Assembly: GCA_038233815.1 (NCBI GenBank)
Contig: JBBSVE010000184.1
Coordinates: 1 to 5,407 of the forward strand
Reading direction: 5' to 3'
Origin: JBBSVE01 sp038233815
GTDB lineage: Bacteria > Pseudomonadota > Alphaproteobacteria > Rhodobacterales > Rhodobacteraceae
DNA length: 5,407 nt
Shown: positions 1 to 5,407 of the stretch, piece after piece
Layout: each line of letters starts with the position of its first letter
Numbering within the stretch: the stretch's first letter is position 1
Position numbers and translations under genes: made by a program
The notes under the pieces: generated by a model
What the model was told of the DNA's origin: nothing
The model's database searches: none
What the model saw: the letters and a program-made list of their open reading frames with translations, nothing else

Positions 1-634
1 GGAACGCGACCCGGCCTGCGGCGTCGATCTGGAAGAGATCGGCGTCATCGCCCGACAGCGCATAGGTCACGGTATCGCCGTCAATATCCTTGGCGACGAT
101 CTGACCGACGTCGAGCGTGTTTTCCTCGACCGCAAAGCTCGCGGTGCTGGTAATCTCCGGTGCCGCAAAATTCACGATCCCGCCGACGTCCGAGATTGCG
201 ATGGCGTCGATGTTCGGTCCGGCAGCAGAGGTCTGGCGGATCACGAAGGAATGCGGGCCGTCGCCCGTCACCGAAATCGGAACGCTGAATTCCTTCCAGG
301 CGAAGTTGATATCCACGGCCGGGGACATGGGGACGCTCTGGGCAATTCCGTCGATGTAGATCTGGATATTTCGGGCGCTATTCGCCGACGCCCGGAACGT
401 GACCGAATAATCACCCGCCGCCAGATCGAGGGAAAAGCTGGCCTTGTCGCCGGCGGTTCCGTTAAGATCCAGATAGCCGGTGCCGGAGTAATCCGGACGA
501 AGTCCAAATTCGTCGTATCCTGCCGTAGGAGCCGTCTTTTCAGGATTTTGCTGCGTGGTCCGGATGACGTTCGCGTTGTTGCCCTCAGCATTGCGATTGG
601 TAAGAGCTTCGCCCTGAATGTAGATCGTGTCCAT
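1..634 (-). CDS. Large secreted protein, N-terminal part: carbohydrate-binding (CBM6/35-like) domain plus cadherin-like repeat; probable type I secretion substrate (partial)
   Basis: An open frame of 211 codons runs from an ATG off the left edge with no stop. Seen: the protein begins MDTIYIQGEALTNRN. Residues about 5-148 have the pattern of a CBM6/CBM35 beta-sandwich: an early GEA, then GYLDLNGTAGDKASFSLDLA, AGDYSVTFRASA, IQIYIDG, a Trp at 113 (WKEFSVPISV) and a closing PNIDAIAIS. Residues from about 159 start a cadherin-like repeat, with FAVEENT (168-173), calcium-type acidic KDIDGD (182-187), and SGDDADLFQIDAAGRVAF (194-211). There is no signal peptide or membrane segment, as expected for type I cargo, whose signal is C-terminal. 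Inferred role: an exported glycan-binding adhesin or matrix protein, since a PrtD/HlyD exporter lies directly upstream on the same strand. The enzymatic or RTX part, if any, is outside the window. The start is supported by GGGGGA 8 nt upstream. Domain calls are by eye; the CBM could instead be another jelly-roll fold. A catalytic domain further downstream is possible. Confidence 0.85.
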   Translation of the reverse strand, partial: MDTIYIQGEALTNRNAEGNNANVIRTTQQNPEKTAPTAGYDEFGLRPDYSGTGYLDLNGTAGDKASFSLDLAAGDYSVTFRASANSARNIQIYIDGIAQSVPMSPAVDINFAWKEFSVPISVTGDGPHSFVIRQTSAAGPNIDAIAISDVGGIVNFAAPEITSTASFAVEENTLDVGQIVAKDIDGDTVTYALSGDDADLFQIDAAGRVAF

Positions 635-642
635 GATACTCG

Positions 643-648
643 TCCCCC
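643..648 (-). promoter_or_regulatory. Shine-Dalgarno for the CBM-cadherin gene
   Basis: The minus strand reads GGGGGA here, 8 nt before the ATG at 634. It is the only good ribosome binding site near a start in this frame and fixes the N-terminus, so the 5' leader is non-coding and the protein starts directly in the carbohydrate-binding domain. Confidence 0.6.
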
Positions 649-728
649 GCGACCCGGCTTGAGGTCGACACACTCGTTAAATCGATTGGATCGGTGCCCC
701 GTGCGGGAGACCATCCGGCTATGACGTC

Positions 729-779
729 GGATTGGCAAATCCCTGAACGGGATGCGCCAAGGTGCCTGCAAGGATGCAG
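729..779 (-). repeat. Cluster of three small inverted repeats in the leader of the cargo gene
   Basis: Three short perfect inverted repeats are packed together: GGATT/AATCC (729-733 with 738-742), ATCCC/GGGAT (739-743 with 749-753, 5-nt loop) and CTGCA/TGCAG (766-770 with 775-779, 4-nt loop). The first two overlap and are mutually exclusive as RNA hairpins. They sit 95-145 nt before the ATG. They could be a structured 5' leader or operator half-sites; each arm is only 5 bp, so chance is a real alternative. Confidence 0.3.
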
Positions 780-1101
780 ACGTTCCATGCTGGTCGCCGG
801 TGAAACGGAAAGATCCCCGTCGGTGCACTTACCGAACCTTTAAATCAAAAGATCTGCATCGCCAAAGGCTTTATCTTGCTTAATGCGTTTTGCAACCTGT
901 AGTAATTTTGTTCAACTCTGAGGGTCACGAACGCGCCTTAAAAGGAGAACGGGATTCGCGCTTTCTATTGCAGGTTGTCGTGCCAAACGGCGAGGTGAAT
1001 AGAATTGCACGGGACGGGATTCAGGCGGCTAAACCTGTCCGATCCGGTCGAATCACATCTGTGCTGGCGCGCCGGACAAGAGCGCAATGTCGACGACGTC
1101 A

Positions 1102-1130
1102 GCGTCGGGGAAGCAGGAACGCCCCGACGC
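1102..1130 (-). terminator. GC-rich stem-loop after hlyD, possible terminator without U-tract
   Basis: GCGTCGGGG at 1102-1110 and CCCCGACGC at 1122-1130 form a perfect 9-bp, all but one G/C stem with an 11-nt loop, starting about 10 nt after the hlyD stop codon in the direction of transcription. No T-run follows on the minus strand (the next bases are TGACGTCGTC), so it is not a textbook intrinsic terminator. It may act as a weak or Rho-assisted terminator, or as an mRNA 3' end stabiliser for the exporter operon. Position and stem strength support the call; function is inferred. Confidence 0.5.
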
Positions 1131-1140
1131 CGCCGACAGG

Positions 1141-2445
1141 TCAGGTCTCGCGGAAGGCGCGGCTGAAGTAGTCCGTGAACGGCTTCATCAGGTAGCTGAG
1201 CGGGGTCCGGTCATCGGTCTTGATGAAGGCCTCCACCGGCATGCCGGGGATCAGGACGCGGTCGTGCAGCCGACCGAGCTCCTCGTCGTCGAGCGCGATC
1301 TCCGTGCGGTAGTAGGAACCGTGGGTCCGTTCATCCTGCAACGCGTCCGCCGATACGACGGTGATATGCCCGGTCAGTTCCGGCGTCGTGCGGGAGGAGA
1401 AGGCGGAAAAATGCAGCCGCACCTCCTGCCCGATATGGATCTCGTCGACATGGATCGTCGGCACCCGCACGGCGATGACGAGCGGACGATCCTGCGGAAT
1501 CAGGTAGAGCACCGGCTCCGCCGCCCGGATCACCGAGCGCGGCGTCGTCACCTGAAGGCCGAGCACAACGCCCGATACCGGCGCGCGGATATCCAGCCGG
1601 GCGATCTGGCCCGACAGCGCACGCCTGCGCTCCAGCAGCTCCAGCTCGCGCGAGGCCACGTCCCGCAGTTCGGTCATCGCGTCCTCGCGGCGCTGCGACG
1701 ACAAGCTGACCGTCTCGATCTCGATCTCGGTCATGCGGCCCTCGGCCTCGGCGCGCGACGCGATGAGCTGCCCCGCCTCGCCGTTCAGTCGCGCCTCCTC
1801 CCGCTCCAGCGAGGAGACACGCGAGGCCTGCGTCAGCCCCTTGGCCAACAATCCGCGCTGGTCATCCAGCTCCTGGTCGATCAGGCTGACCTGCGTAACA
1901 AGCGAGGCGCGCTGCGCGTCAATCCCCTCCACCTGATTCCTGATCTGGCCGATCCGCTTGCCGCGCTGGTCGATCAGTTGCCCCAGGGTCTCGCGCCGGG
2001 CGGCGAAGAGCCGTTTCTGCCCGTCGGCCAGTTCCAGGATCTCCGTCCGGCCACTCGACACGTCCCGCAGTTCGGATGGGAAATCCACGGCGATGGCATC
2101 GTCCCGCTCCGCCTCCAGCCGGGCGCGACGCGCGATCAGCTCAAAAAGCTGGTTCTCCACGATGGAATATTCGGATCGCAGCAGCGTCCCGTCGAGATGG
2201 ATCAGGATGTCGCCCGCTTTCACAAGGCTGCCTTCGGTGACGTTGATCTCCGCCACCACGCCGCCGTCGGGATGCTGGACGATCTGCCGGTTCTGCGCGA
2301 CCTCGATCTGGCCCGACGCCACGATGGCCCCGGCAAGATGCGTCACGACGCTCCACGTGCCCAGCCCCCCGACGAGGAGGAGGATGGTGAGAAAGCCCGC
2401 CACCAGCGGACCGCGCGCCGAACGCATGCCAGATTTGCCGGCCAT
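1141..2445 (-). CDS. HlyD-family periplasmic adaptor (membrane fusion protein) of a type I secretion system
   Basis: This links the inner membrane ABC exporter to an outer membrane TolC-type channel. Seen, numbering from the ATG plus one: a short basic cytoplasmic N-terminus, one membrane segment at about 14-36 (GPLVAGFLTILLLVGGL), a first lipoyl half at about 43-86 (VASGQIEV, QHPDGGVVAEINVTEGSLVKAGD), a long heptad-rich alpha-helical hairpin at about 90-285 rich in Glu, Arg, Gln and Leu, a second lipoyl half at about 286-318 (IRAPVSGVVLGLQV), a beta-barrel region, and the family's C-terminal hallmark around 395-430 (VLIPGMPVEAFI, then PLSYLMKPFTDYFSRAF). The length, about 434 residues, is normal for the HlyD/PrtE type. 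The start overlaps the stop of the transporter gene as TGATG, implying translational coupling. A GTG one codon upstream (2448) is also possible, but GGGGAG lies 6 nt before the ATG and only 3 nt before the GTG, favouring the ATG. The family assignment is firm; the substrate is inferred from the neighbouring CBM-cadherin gene. Confidence 0.95.
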   Translation of the reverse strand: MAGKSGMRSARGPLVAGFLTILLLVGGLGTWSVVTHLAGAIVASGQIEVAQNRQIVQHPDGGVVAEINVTEGSLVKAGDILIHLDGTLLRSEYSIVENQLFELIARRARLEAERDDAIAVDFPSELRDVSSGRTEILELADGQKRLFAARRETLGQLIDQRGKRIGQIRNQVEGIDAQRASLVTQVSLIDQELDDQRGLLAKGLTQASRVSSLEREEARLNGEAGQLIASRAEAEGRMTEIEIETVSLSSQRREDAMTELRDVASRELELLERRRALSGQIARLDIRAPVSGVVLGLQVTTPRSVIRAAEPVLYLIPQDRPLVIAVRVPTIHVDEIHIGQEVRLHFSAFSSRTTPELTGHITVVSADALQDERTHGSYYRTEIALDDEELGRLHDRVLIPGMPVEAFIKTDDRTPLSYLMKPFTDYFSRAFRET

Positions 2446-4181
2446 CACGCGCTCCCCGAGGTTGCGGTCTTGATCACGTCGGTGTGGTTCTTCACCAGCT
2501 CGCGCAGCACCTGATCACGCGGCCCGAAGGCGCGGCGCATGCCGTTTTCCATCACCAGAAGCATGTCGCATTCCTGAATCGCGGCGGGTCGATGCGCCAT
2601 GATGATGATCGACCGGCCTTCCGCCTTCAGCGTGCGGATCGCGAGGTTCAGCGCGACCGAGCCTTCGTTGTCGAGATTGGAGTTCGGCTCGTCCAGCACC
2701 AGCAGCACCGGATCGCCGTAAAGCGCGCGCGCAAGCCCGATGCGCTGGATCTGCCCGCCCGAAAGCTGCCCGCCCGCCGACGTCACCCGTGTATCGTAGC
2801 CGTCGGGCAGGCGCAGGATCATATCATGCGCCGCAGCCTTGCGCGCCGCAGCCACGATCCGCGCCCCTTCGGCGGCACCCTGAAGACGTGCGATATTCTC
2901 CGCGATGGTGCCGTCAAAGAGCGTGACCCGCTGCGGCAGGTAACCCAGATAGCTCCCCAGCACGTCGGGCTCGTATTGTTCGAGAGAGGCACCATCCAGC
3001 CGGATCTCCCCCCCCGCCGGGCGCCAGACGCCGGTCAGCGCCCGTGCGATGGTCGACTTGCCGGAGCCGGACGGCCCGATCACGCCCAGCGCGTGGCCCG
3101 GTTCCAGCCGGAAGCTGACCATGCGCAGCACCGGCGCCGTCTCTCCGGGCGGGGCGACGGTCAGGTCCAGCGCCTCGATGATCGCGCGCGGTTGCGGCAG
3201 GTTCAGGCGCGCCGGTTCCTGCGGCACGCGCTGGAGCAGGTCCGAGAGCCGGCGCCACGCCTCCTGCGCGCGTTGTCCGACCGCCCATTGCCCCACCGCC
3301 ACGTCGATCGGCGCCATCGCGCGGCCCATCAGGATCGACCCGGCGATCATCGCGCCCGCCGTCAATTCCCCCCTGAGAACCAGAAACGCACCGAGGCCCA
3401 GCATCGCCGATTGCAGGAACTGCCGGAAGGTCTTGGAGATCGAGCCGAACACGCCCGCCCGCCCCGACGCCTCGATCGTGCCCGACAGCGCCGCACCGCG
3501 CGTCGCCTGCCAGCGGTCGAAGCTCGCCCCCTCCATGCCCAGCGCACGGAGCGCCTCGGCCTCGGTCTTCAGCTGGTCCGACATCCGCTCGGAATGGATC
3601 GTGGCGCGGCTGGCGGCGTTCTGCGGGGCTTTGGTCATCCGCTGGTTCAGCAGCGTTATCGCCAGCAGAAAGATGCCACCCGCGATGGCGAGCCAGCCAA
3701 GCCACGGGTGGAACATGAAGATTGCGGCAATGAAGAGCGGGGTCCACGGAATGTCGAAGATCGCCAGCAGCAACGGCGAGGCCAGAAATCGCTGGATCGC
3801 CTCCAGATCGCGCTGGGCCGCAACCGCACCGGCATCGCCGGGGGCGACGGAGGCCCGCTTCATCGCGGCGGCGAAAACCCGGCGGTCGAGCCGGTCCTGA
3901 AACCGCGCGCCGATCACCGTAGTGACCCGGGCGCGCGCGAAATCGAGGATCCCCATGGCGAGGAACAGGCACGCCACGAGCACCGACAGGGCCAGCAGCG
4001 TCTCCACCGAGCGGCTGGCAAGCACCCGGTCGTAGACCTGCAACATGTAGAGCGGTCCGGTCAGCATCAGCACATTGATGATGATGCTGAAGATCACGAC
4101 GGCGGCAAAAAGCGCCGTGCTCGCCCGGCGGGCCGAGACGAGTTCCGCCTCGCCCCGCGCGGGGTTCTCACCAATCAGCAT
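2445..4181 (-). CDS. Type I secretion ABC transporter, PrtD-type permease/ATPase
   Basis: Inner membrane ATPase that recognises the C-terminal signal of an unfolded cargo and drives its one-step export. Seen: a 578-residue half-transporter, the usual length for PrtD-like exporters. It has no N-terminal C39 peptidase or C39-like domain. The membrane domain spans about 22-292, with hydrophobic segments near 22-45, 61-82, 136-157, 160-178 and 255-292, and the PrtD signature LTGPLYMLQVYDRVLASRS (40-58). The nucleotide-binding domain follows: Walker A GPSGSGKST (369-377), Q-loop Gln417 (YLPQ), signature LSGGQ (473-477), Walker B VLLVLDEP with Asp497 and catalytic Glu498, D-loop SNLD, and switch His530 (MAHRP). 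All catalytic residues are present, so it should be active as a homodimer. It is followed by hlyD with overlapping stop/start. The ATG at 4181 lacks a clear Shine-Dalgarno; no better in-frame start fits before the membrane domain. PrtD-type systems commonly export RTX proteases, lipases and adhesins; the cargo here is inferred from context. Confidence 0.95.
   Translation of the reverse strand: MLIGENPARGEAELVSARRASTALFAAVVIFSIIINVLMLTGPLYMLQVYDRVLASRSVETLLALSVLVACLFLAMGILDFARARVTTVIGARFQDRLDRRVFAAAMKRASVAPGDAGAVAAQRDLEAIQRFLASPLLLAIFDIPWTPLFIAAIFMFHPWLGWLAIAGGIFLLAITLLNQRMTKAPQNAASRATIHSERMSDQLKTEAEALRALGMEGASFDRWQATRGAALSGTIEASGRAGVFGSISKTFRQFLQSAMLGLGAFLVLRGELTAGAMIAGSILMGRAMAPIDVAVGQWAVGQRAQEAWRRLSDLLQRVPQEPARLNLPQPRAIIEALDLTVAPPGETAPVLRMVSFRLEPGHALGVIGPSGSGKSTIARALTGVWRPAGGEIRLDGASLEQYEPDVLGSYLGYLPQRVTLFDGTIAENIARLQGAAEGARIVAAARKAAAHDMILRLPDGYDTRVTSAGGQLSGGQIQRIGLARALYGDPVLLVLDEPNSNLDNEGSVALNLAIRTLKAEGRSIIIMAHRPAAIQECDMLLVMENGMRRAFGPRDQVLRELVKNHTDVIKTATSGSA
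2452..2457 (-). promoter_or_regulatory. Shine-Dalgarno for hlyD, inside the transporter gene's 3' end
   Basis: The minus strand GGGGAG sits 6 nt before the ATG at 2445 and 3 nt before the alternative GTG at 2448. The spacing favours the ATG. Because it lies within the last codons of the ABC transporter gene, ribosomes finishing that gene can reinitiate directly. Confidence 0.55.
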
Positions 4182-4206
4182 GCCCGGTGTGCCCGGACGG
4201 TGCCCA
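4181..4206. repeat. Direct repeats of TGCCCGG across the transporter start
   Basis: TGCCCGG occurs at 4181-4187 and 4190-4196, and a partial copy TGCCCA follows at 4201-4206. Read on the coding (minus) strand this is CCGGGCA twice, the last copy ending in the A and the T-pairing base of the ATG. It occupies the place where a Shine-Dalgarno would be expected. It is a short repeat in GC-rich DNA and may be coincidental. Confidence 0.3.
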
Positions 4207-4327
4207 GCGATGGGACGTGCAACTCTGAATTGAAATCGCTACGCATAATACACCCAAGTAAACAACCACTTACGAGGCTATCTCTACATCAGGATCTGCT
4301 TTCGCGCAAACGATTCCGGGACCGTGG
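4182..4327 (-). promoter_or_regulatory. Intergenic region with probable promoter of the secretion operon
   Basis: This 146-nt gap between the glycosyltransferase stop and the transporter start is visibly more AT-rich than the genes around it. On the minus strand a TATTAT (4250-4245) could serve as a -10 element, giving a leader of roughly 55-60 nt. No good -35 is found 16-18 nt upstream (GTAAGT there), so this would be a weak or activator-dependent promoter. No hairpin with a T-run follows the glycosyltransferase gene, so read-through from upstream cannot be excluded. Confidence 0.35.
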
Positions 4328-5260
4328 TTACTTCCAGAGCCTCACTTTGGTTTCCAGCCCGATCAGTCCCGCCACGAGCGTGTGGGCGCGGCTGCCCGGA
4401 TGATCGCGGTAGCCCTCGGCGCGCAGGAACGCCACGGCGCGCCGACCCAGATCGCGCTCGCCCGCGCGAAAGGCGGCGCGGGCGATATGGTAGATCTCGC
4501 GGCAGAGCAGCGGAATGGCCGACGCAAATCCCGTGCCGCGCGCCCTCGCCACCAGCCCGGAGATCGCACGGAACCGGCTGTCCAGCGCGCGCAGGGACTG
4601 GTTCTGCGTGATCGAGTCCGGGTTCAGCCGGGCGTGGATCGCAGCGCCTCGGTCGTTCTTCACGATCAGCGGGCGGGCGAACATGGCGCGCAGCGTGATC
4701 TCGATGTCCTGCGCGCGGGCAAGGCTTTCGTCCCAGCCCCCGACCTCAGTCACGAAATCCGTGCGCCAGAGGATCCCGGACGGGTTGACGTAGTCGCCCT
4801 CCATCCAGCCGATGAAGAACGCCTCGGGCGCAATCCGCCCCTCGTAGAGCCGTCGCGTCGTGCGGCGGCCTTCGTCATATTCCAGATGCATGTCAGACAG
4901 GACCATGTCGGCCCCGTGGGTCACGGCGGCCTCCATCGCCCCGGCCAGCATGTCGCCCTCGAAATAGTCGTCGGCATCGAGGAAGATGACATAGCCCGCC
5001 CCCAGATCCCGCGCCCGGCGATGGCCGAGGTTGCGGGCGTGGCAGGCCCCCCGGTTCGGCCCGGCAATCAGTTCGACCGCGTCGCCGTAAGCGCCGACCG
5101 CCTCCACCGACGTATCGGTGGAGCCGTCATCGACGACGATCACCCGGACGTCGGCGCAGGGCTGCCGGAGCACCGAATCAATCGTCTTCGCGATCCACGG
5201 TGCGGCGTTGAAGCAGGGAATGACGACCGCCACCGTGGCGGCAGGAAGCGTCACGGCCAT
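4328..5260 (-). CDS. Family 2 glycosyltransferase (GT-A fold, soluble)
   Basis: Transfers a sugar from a nucleotide-sugar donor to an acceptor, probably in the cytoplasm on a glycan, lipid carrier or protein. Seen: 310 residues with a GT-A Rossmann-like N-terminus: AVVIPCFNAAPWI (11-23), the nucleotide-binding VVDDGSTD (42-49), NRGACHARNLG (69-79) and the metal-binding DXD as FLDADD (93-98). Further on come the acceptor region VNPSGILWRTDF (158-169) followed by GGWDESLARAQDIEITLR (174-191), with Asp185/Glu186-type residues at the place of the usual catalytic base. The C-terminal 80 residues are helical and Ala/Arg-rich. There is no membrane segment, so it is not a polymerising synthase. The ATG is chosen because GGAGG stands 6 nt upstream (5271-5267). 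It starts 16 nt after the stop of the CoA-transferase gene, suggesting one transcript. Family 2 is functionally broad, so donor, acceptor and pathway (exopolysaccharide, lipopolysaccharide or protein glycosylation) cannot be told from sequence. Confidence 0.92.
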   Translation of the reverse strand: MAVTLPAATVAVVIPCFNAAPWIAKTIDSVLRQPCADVRVIVVDDGSTDTSVEAVGAYGDAVELIAGPNRGACHARNLGHRRARDLGAGYVIFLDADDYFEGDMLAGAMEAAVTHGADMVLSDMHLEYDEGRRTTRRLYEGRIAPEAFFIGWMEGDYVNPSGILWRTDFVTEVGGWDESLARAQDIEITLRAMFARPLIVKNDRGAAIHARLNPDSITQNQSLRALDSRFRAISGLVARARGTGFASAIPLLCREIYHIARAAFRAGERDLGRRAVAFLRAEGYRDHPGSRAHTLVAGLIGLETKVRLWK

Positions 5261-5276
5261 CCGTCGCCTCCGCCGC

Positions 5277-5407
5277 TCAGCCGACGATCGTGGCGTCGGT
5301 CGCGGCGCGCAGGTCGGCCTCCGTCACGCCGTCCGCGCATTCGACGATACGGAGGCCGCCCTCCACCACGTCCAGAACCCCGAGGTTGGTGATGATGCGG
5401 TCCACCA
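5277..5407 (-). CDS. CoA-transferase subunit B, C-terminal end (3-oxoacid CoA-transferase beta subunit-like; partial)
   Basis: The last 42 codons and TGA stop of a gene entering from the right edge. The translation begins VDRIITNLGVLDVVEGG and continues LRIVECADGVTEADLRAATD, ending ATIVG. This matches the conserved C-terminal tail of family I CoA-transferase beta subunits (ScoB/AtoA/PcaJ and the C-terminal half of animal SCOT, which have the same V-x-R-I-I-T, V-F-D-V, G-L-x-L-x-E, G-(V/L)-T and R-x-x-T spacing). These enzymes move CoA between succinyl-CoA or acetyl-CoA and acetoacetate or other 3-oxoacids. The catalytic glutamate lies upstream, outside the window. Which 3-oxoacid is used cannot be decided from this tail, so no symbol is given. 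An alpha subunit gene would be expected just upstream. The glycosyltransferase follows after 16 nt. Confidence 0.72.
   Translation of the reverse strand, partial: VDRIITNLGVLDVVEGGLRIVECADGVTEADLRAATDATIVG

Larger units (their letters stand above)
635..1140 (-). other. 506-nt non-coding region between hlyD and the cargo gene (terminator, leader, probable promoter)
   Basis: No credible gene lies here on either strand: the open frames have no plausible ribosome binding site and low-complexity Arg/Pro/Ser-rich translations typical of chance frames in GC-rich DNA. What it holds, in transcription order on the minus strand: a strong GC stem-loop just after the hlyD stop (1102-1130); a clearly more AT-rich stretch at about 835-915, the most likely promoter/regulator zone for the downstream gene; and a cluster of small inverted repeats at 729-779 in the probable 5' leader. 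I could not find a convincing paired -35/-10. The closest is TTGCAA (minus strand, about 896-891) followed by GATAAA at only 14 nt spacing, too short to trust. The size suggests that the cargo gene has its own regulation instead of simple read-through from the exporter genes. Confidence 0.6.

Noticed and set aside
585..788. Minus-strand frame of 67 codons overlapping the cargo gene start
   Set aside because: The start lacks a ribosome site, the frame conflicts with the clear CBM domain, and no motif is visible.
268..828. Minus-strand frame of 186 codons across the leader and the cargo gene start
   Set aside because: It is out of frame with the CBM-cadherin protein, starts at GTG without a ribosome site and encodes Arg/Ser-rich sequence.
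1066..1073. GGCGCGCC palindrome as a possible operator
   Set aside because: An 8-bp GC palindrome is expected by chance in GC-rich DNA, with no extended symmetry or second copy nearby.
635..1140. CtrA-type (TTAA-N7-TTAA) sites and sigma-54 (-24/-12) promoter
   Set aside because: Several TTAA words exist, but none has a second TTAA at the right spacing, and no TGGCAC-N5-TTGC pattern is found.
890..1171. Plus-strand frame of 93 codons in the intergenic region
   Set aside because: No Shine-Dalgarno, no recognisable domain, a highly basic tail and overlap with the 3' end of hlyD; nothing supports it as a gene.
1087..2514. Long plus-strand open frame of 475 codons opposite hlyD
   Set aside because: The translation is Arg/His/Gln/Leu-rich with no family motifs, and it lies exactly opposite a clear HlyD protein. 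It is a by-product of G/C third-position bias.
2484..4403. Plus-strand open frame of 639 codons opposite the ABC transporter
   Set aside because: The composition is extreme (Arg, His, Gln, Pro), there is no recognisable domain, and the opposite strand carries all ABC motifs. It is a chance antisense frame.
4382..5392. Plus-strand open frame of 336 codons opposite the glycosyltransferase
   Set aside because: It is antisense to an unambiguous GT2 gene, with no motifs and Arg/Pro-rich low-complexity ends.

Overview
The window reads as chromosomal DNA from a GC-rich Gram-negative bacterium. An alphaproteobacterium of the Rhodobacterales type is the best guess. This rests on strong G/C third-position bias, a PrtD/HlyD type I secretion pair beside a very acidic, cadherin-like secreted protein, and weak or absent -35 boxes and U-tracts. 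No 16S or other taxonomic marker is present, so the placement is inference. All five supported genes lie on the minus strand, so transcription runs from high to low coordinates.

Layout in transcription order: (1) 5407-5277, the last 42 codons of a family I CoA-transferase beta subunit (3-oxoacid CoA-transferase subunit B-like), running in from outside the window. (2) 5260-4328, a soluble family 2 glycosyltransferase that starts 16 nt after that stop behind a good Shine-Dalgarno, so probably co-transcribed with it. (3) 4327-4182, a short, relatively AT-rich gap likely to hold the promoter of the next unit. (4) 4181-2445, a PrtD-type type I secretion ABC transporter. (5) 2445-1141, an HlyD-type membrane fusion protein whose start overlaps the transporter stop. 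(6) 1140-635, a 506-nt non-coding stretch with a strong GC hairpin just after hlyD, an AT-rich patch, and several small inverted repeats before the next gene. (7) 634-1, the N-terminus of a large protein that leaves the window, with a carbohydrate-binding (CBM6/35-like) domain followed by the start of a cadherin-like repeat and no signal peptide.

The most coherent reading is a type I secretion locus. The ABC exporter and fusion protein span the inner membrane and periplasm, a TolC-type outer membrane channel must be encoded elsewhere, and the CBM-cadherin protein just downstream is the probable cargo, a surface or extracellular glycan-binding protein. The glycosyltransferase and CoA-transferase form a separate upstream unit whose link to secretion is not shown. 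I found no mobile elements, tRNA/rRNA, CRISPR arrays or clear signs of transfer. The genes are of known families; the novelty lies mainly in the cargo architecture and the long leader before it.
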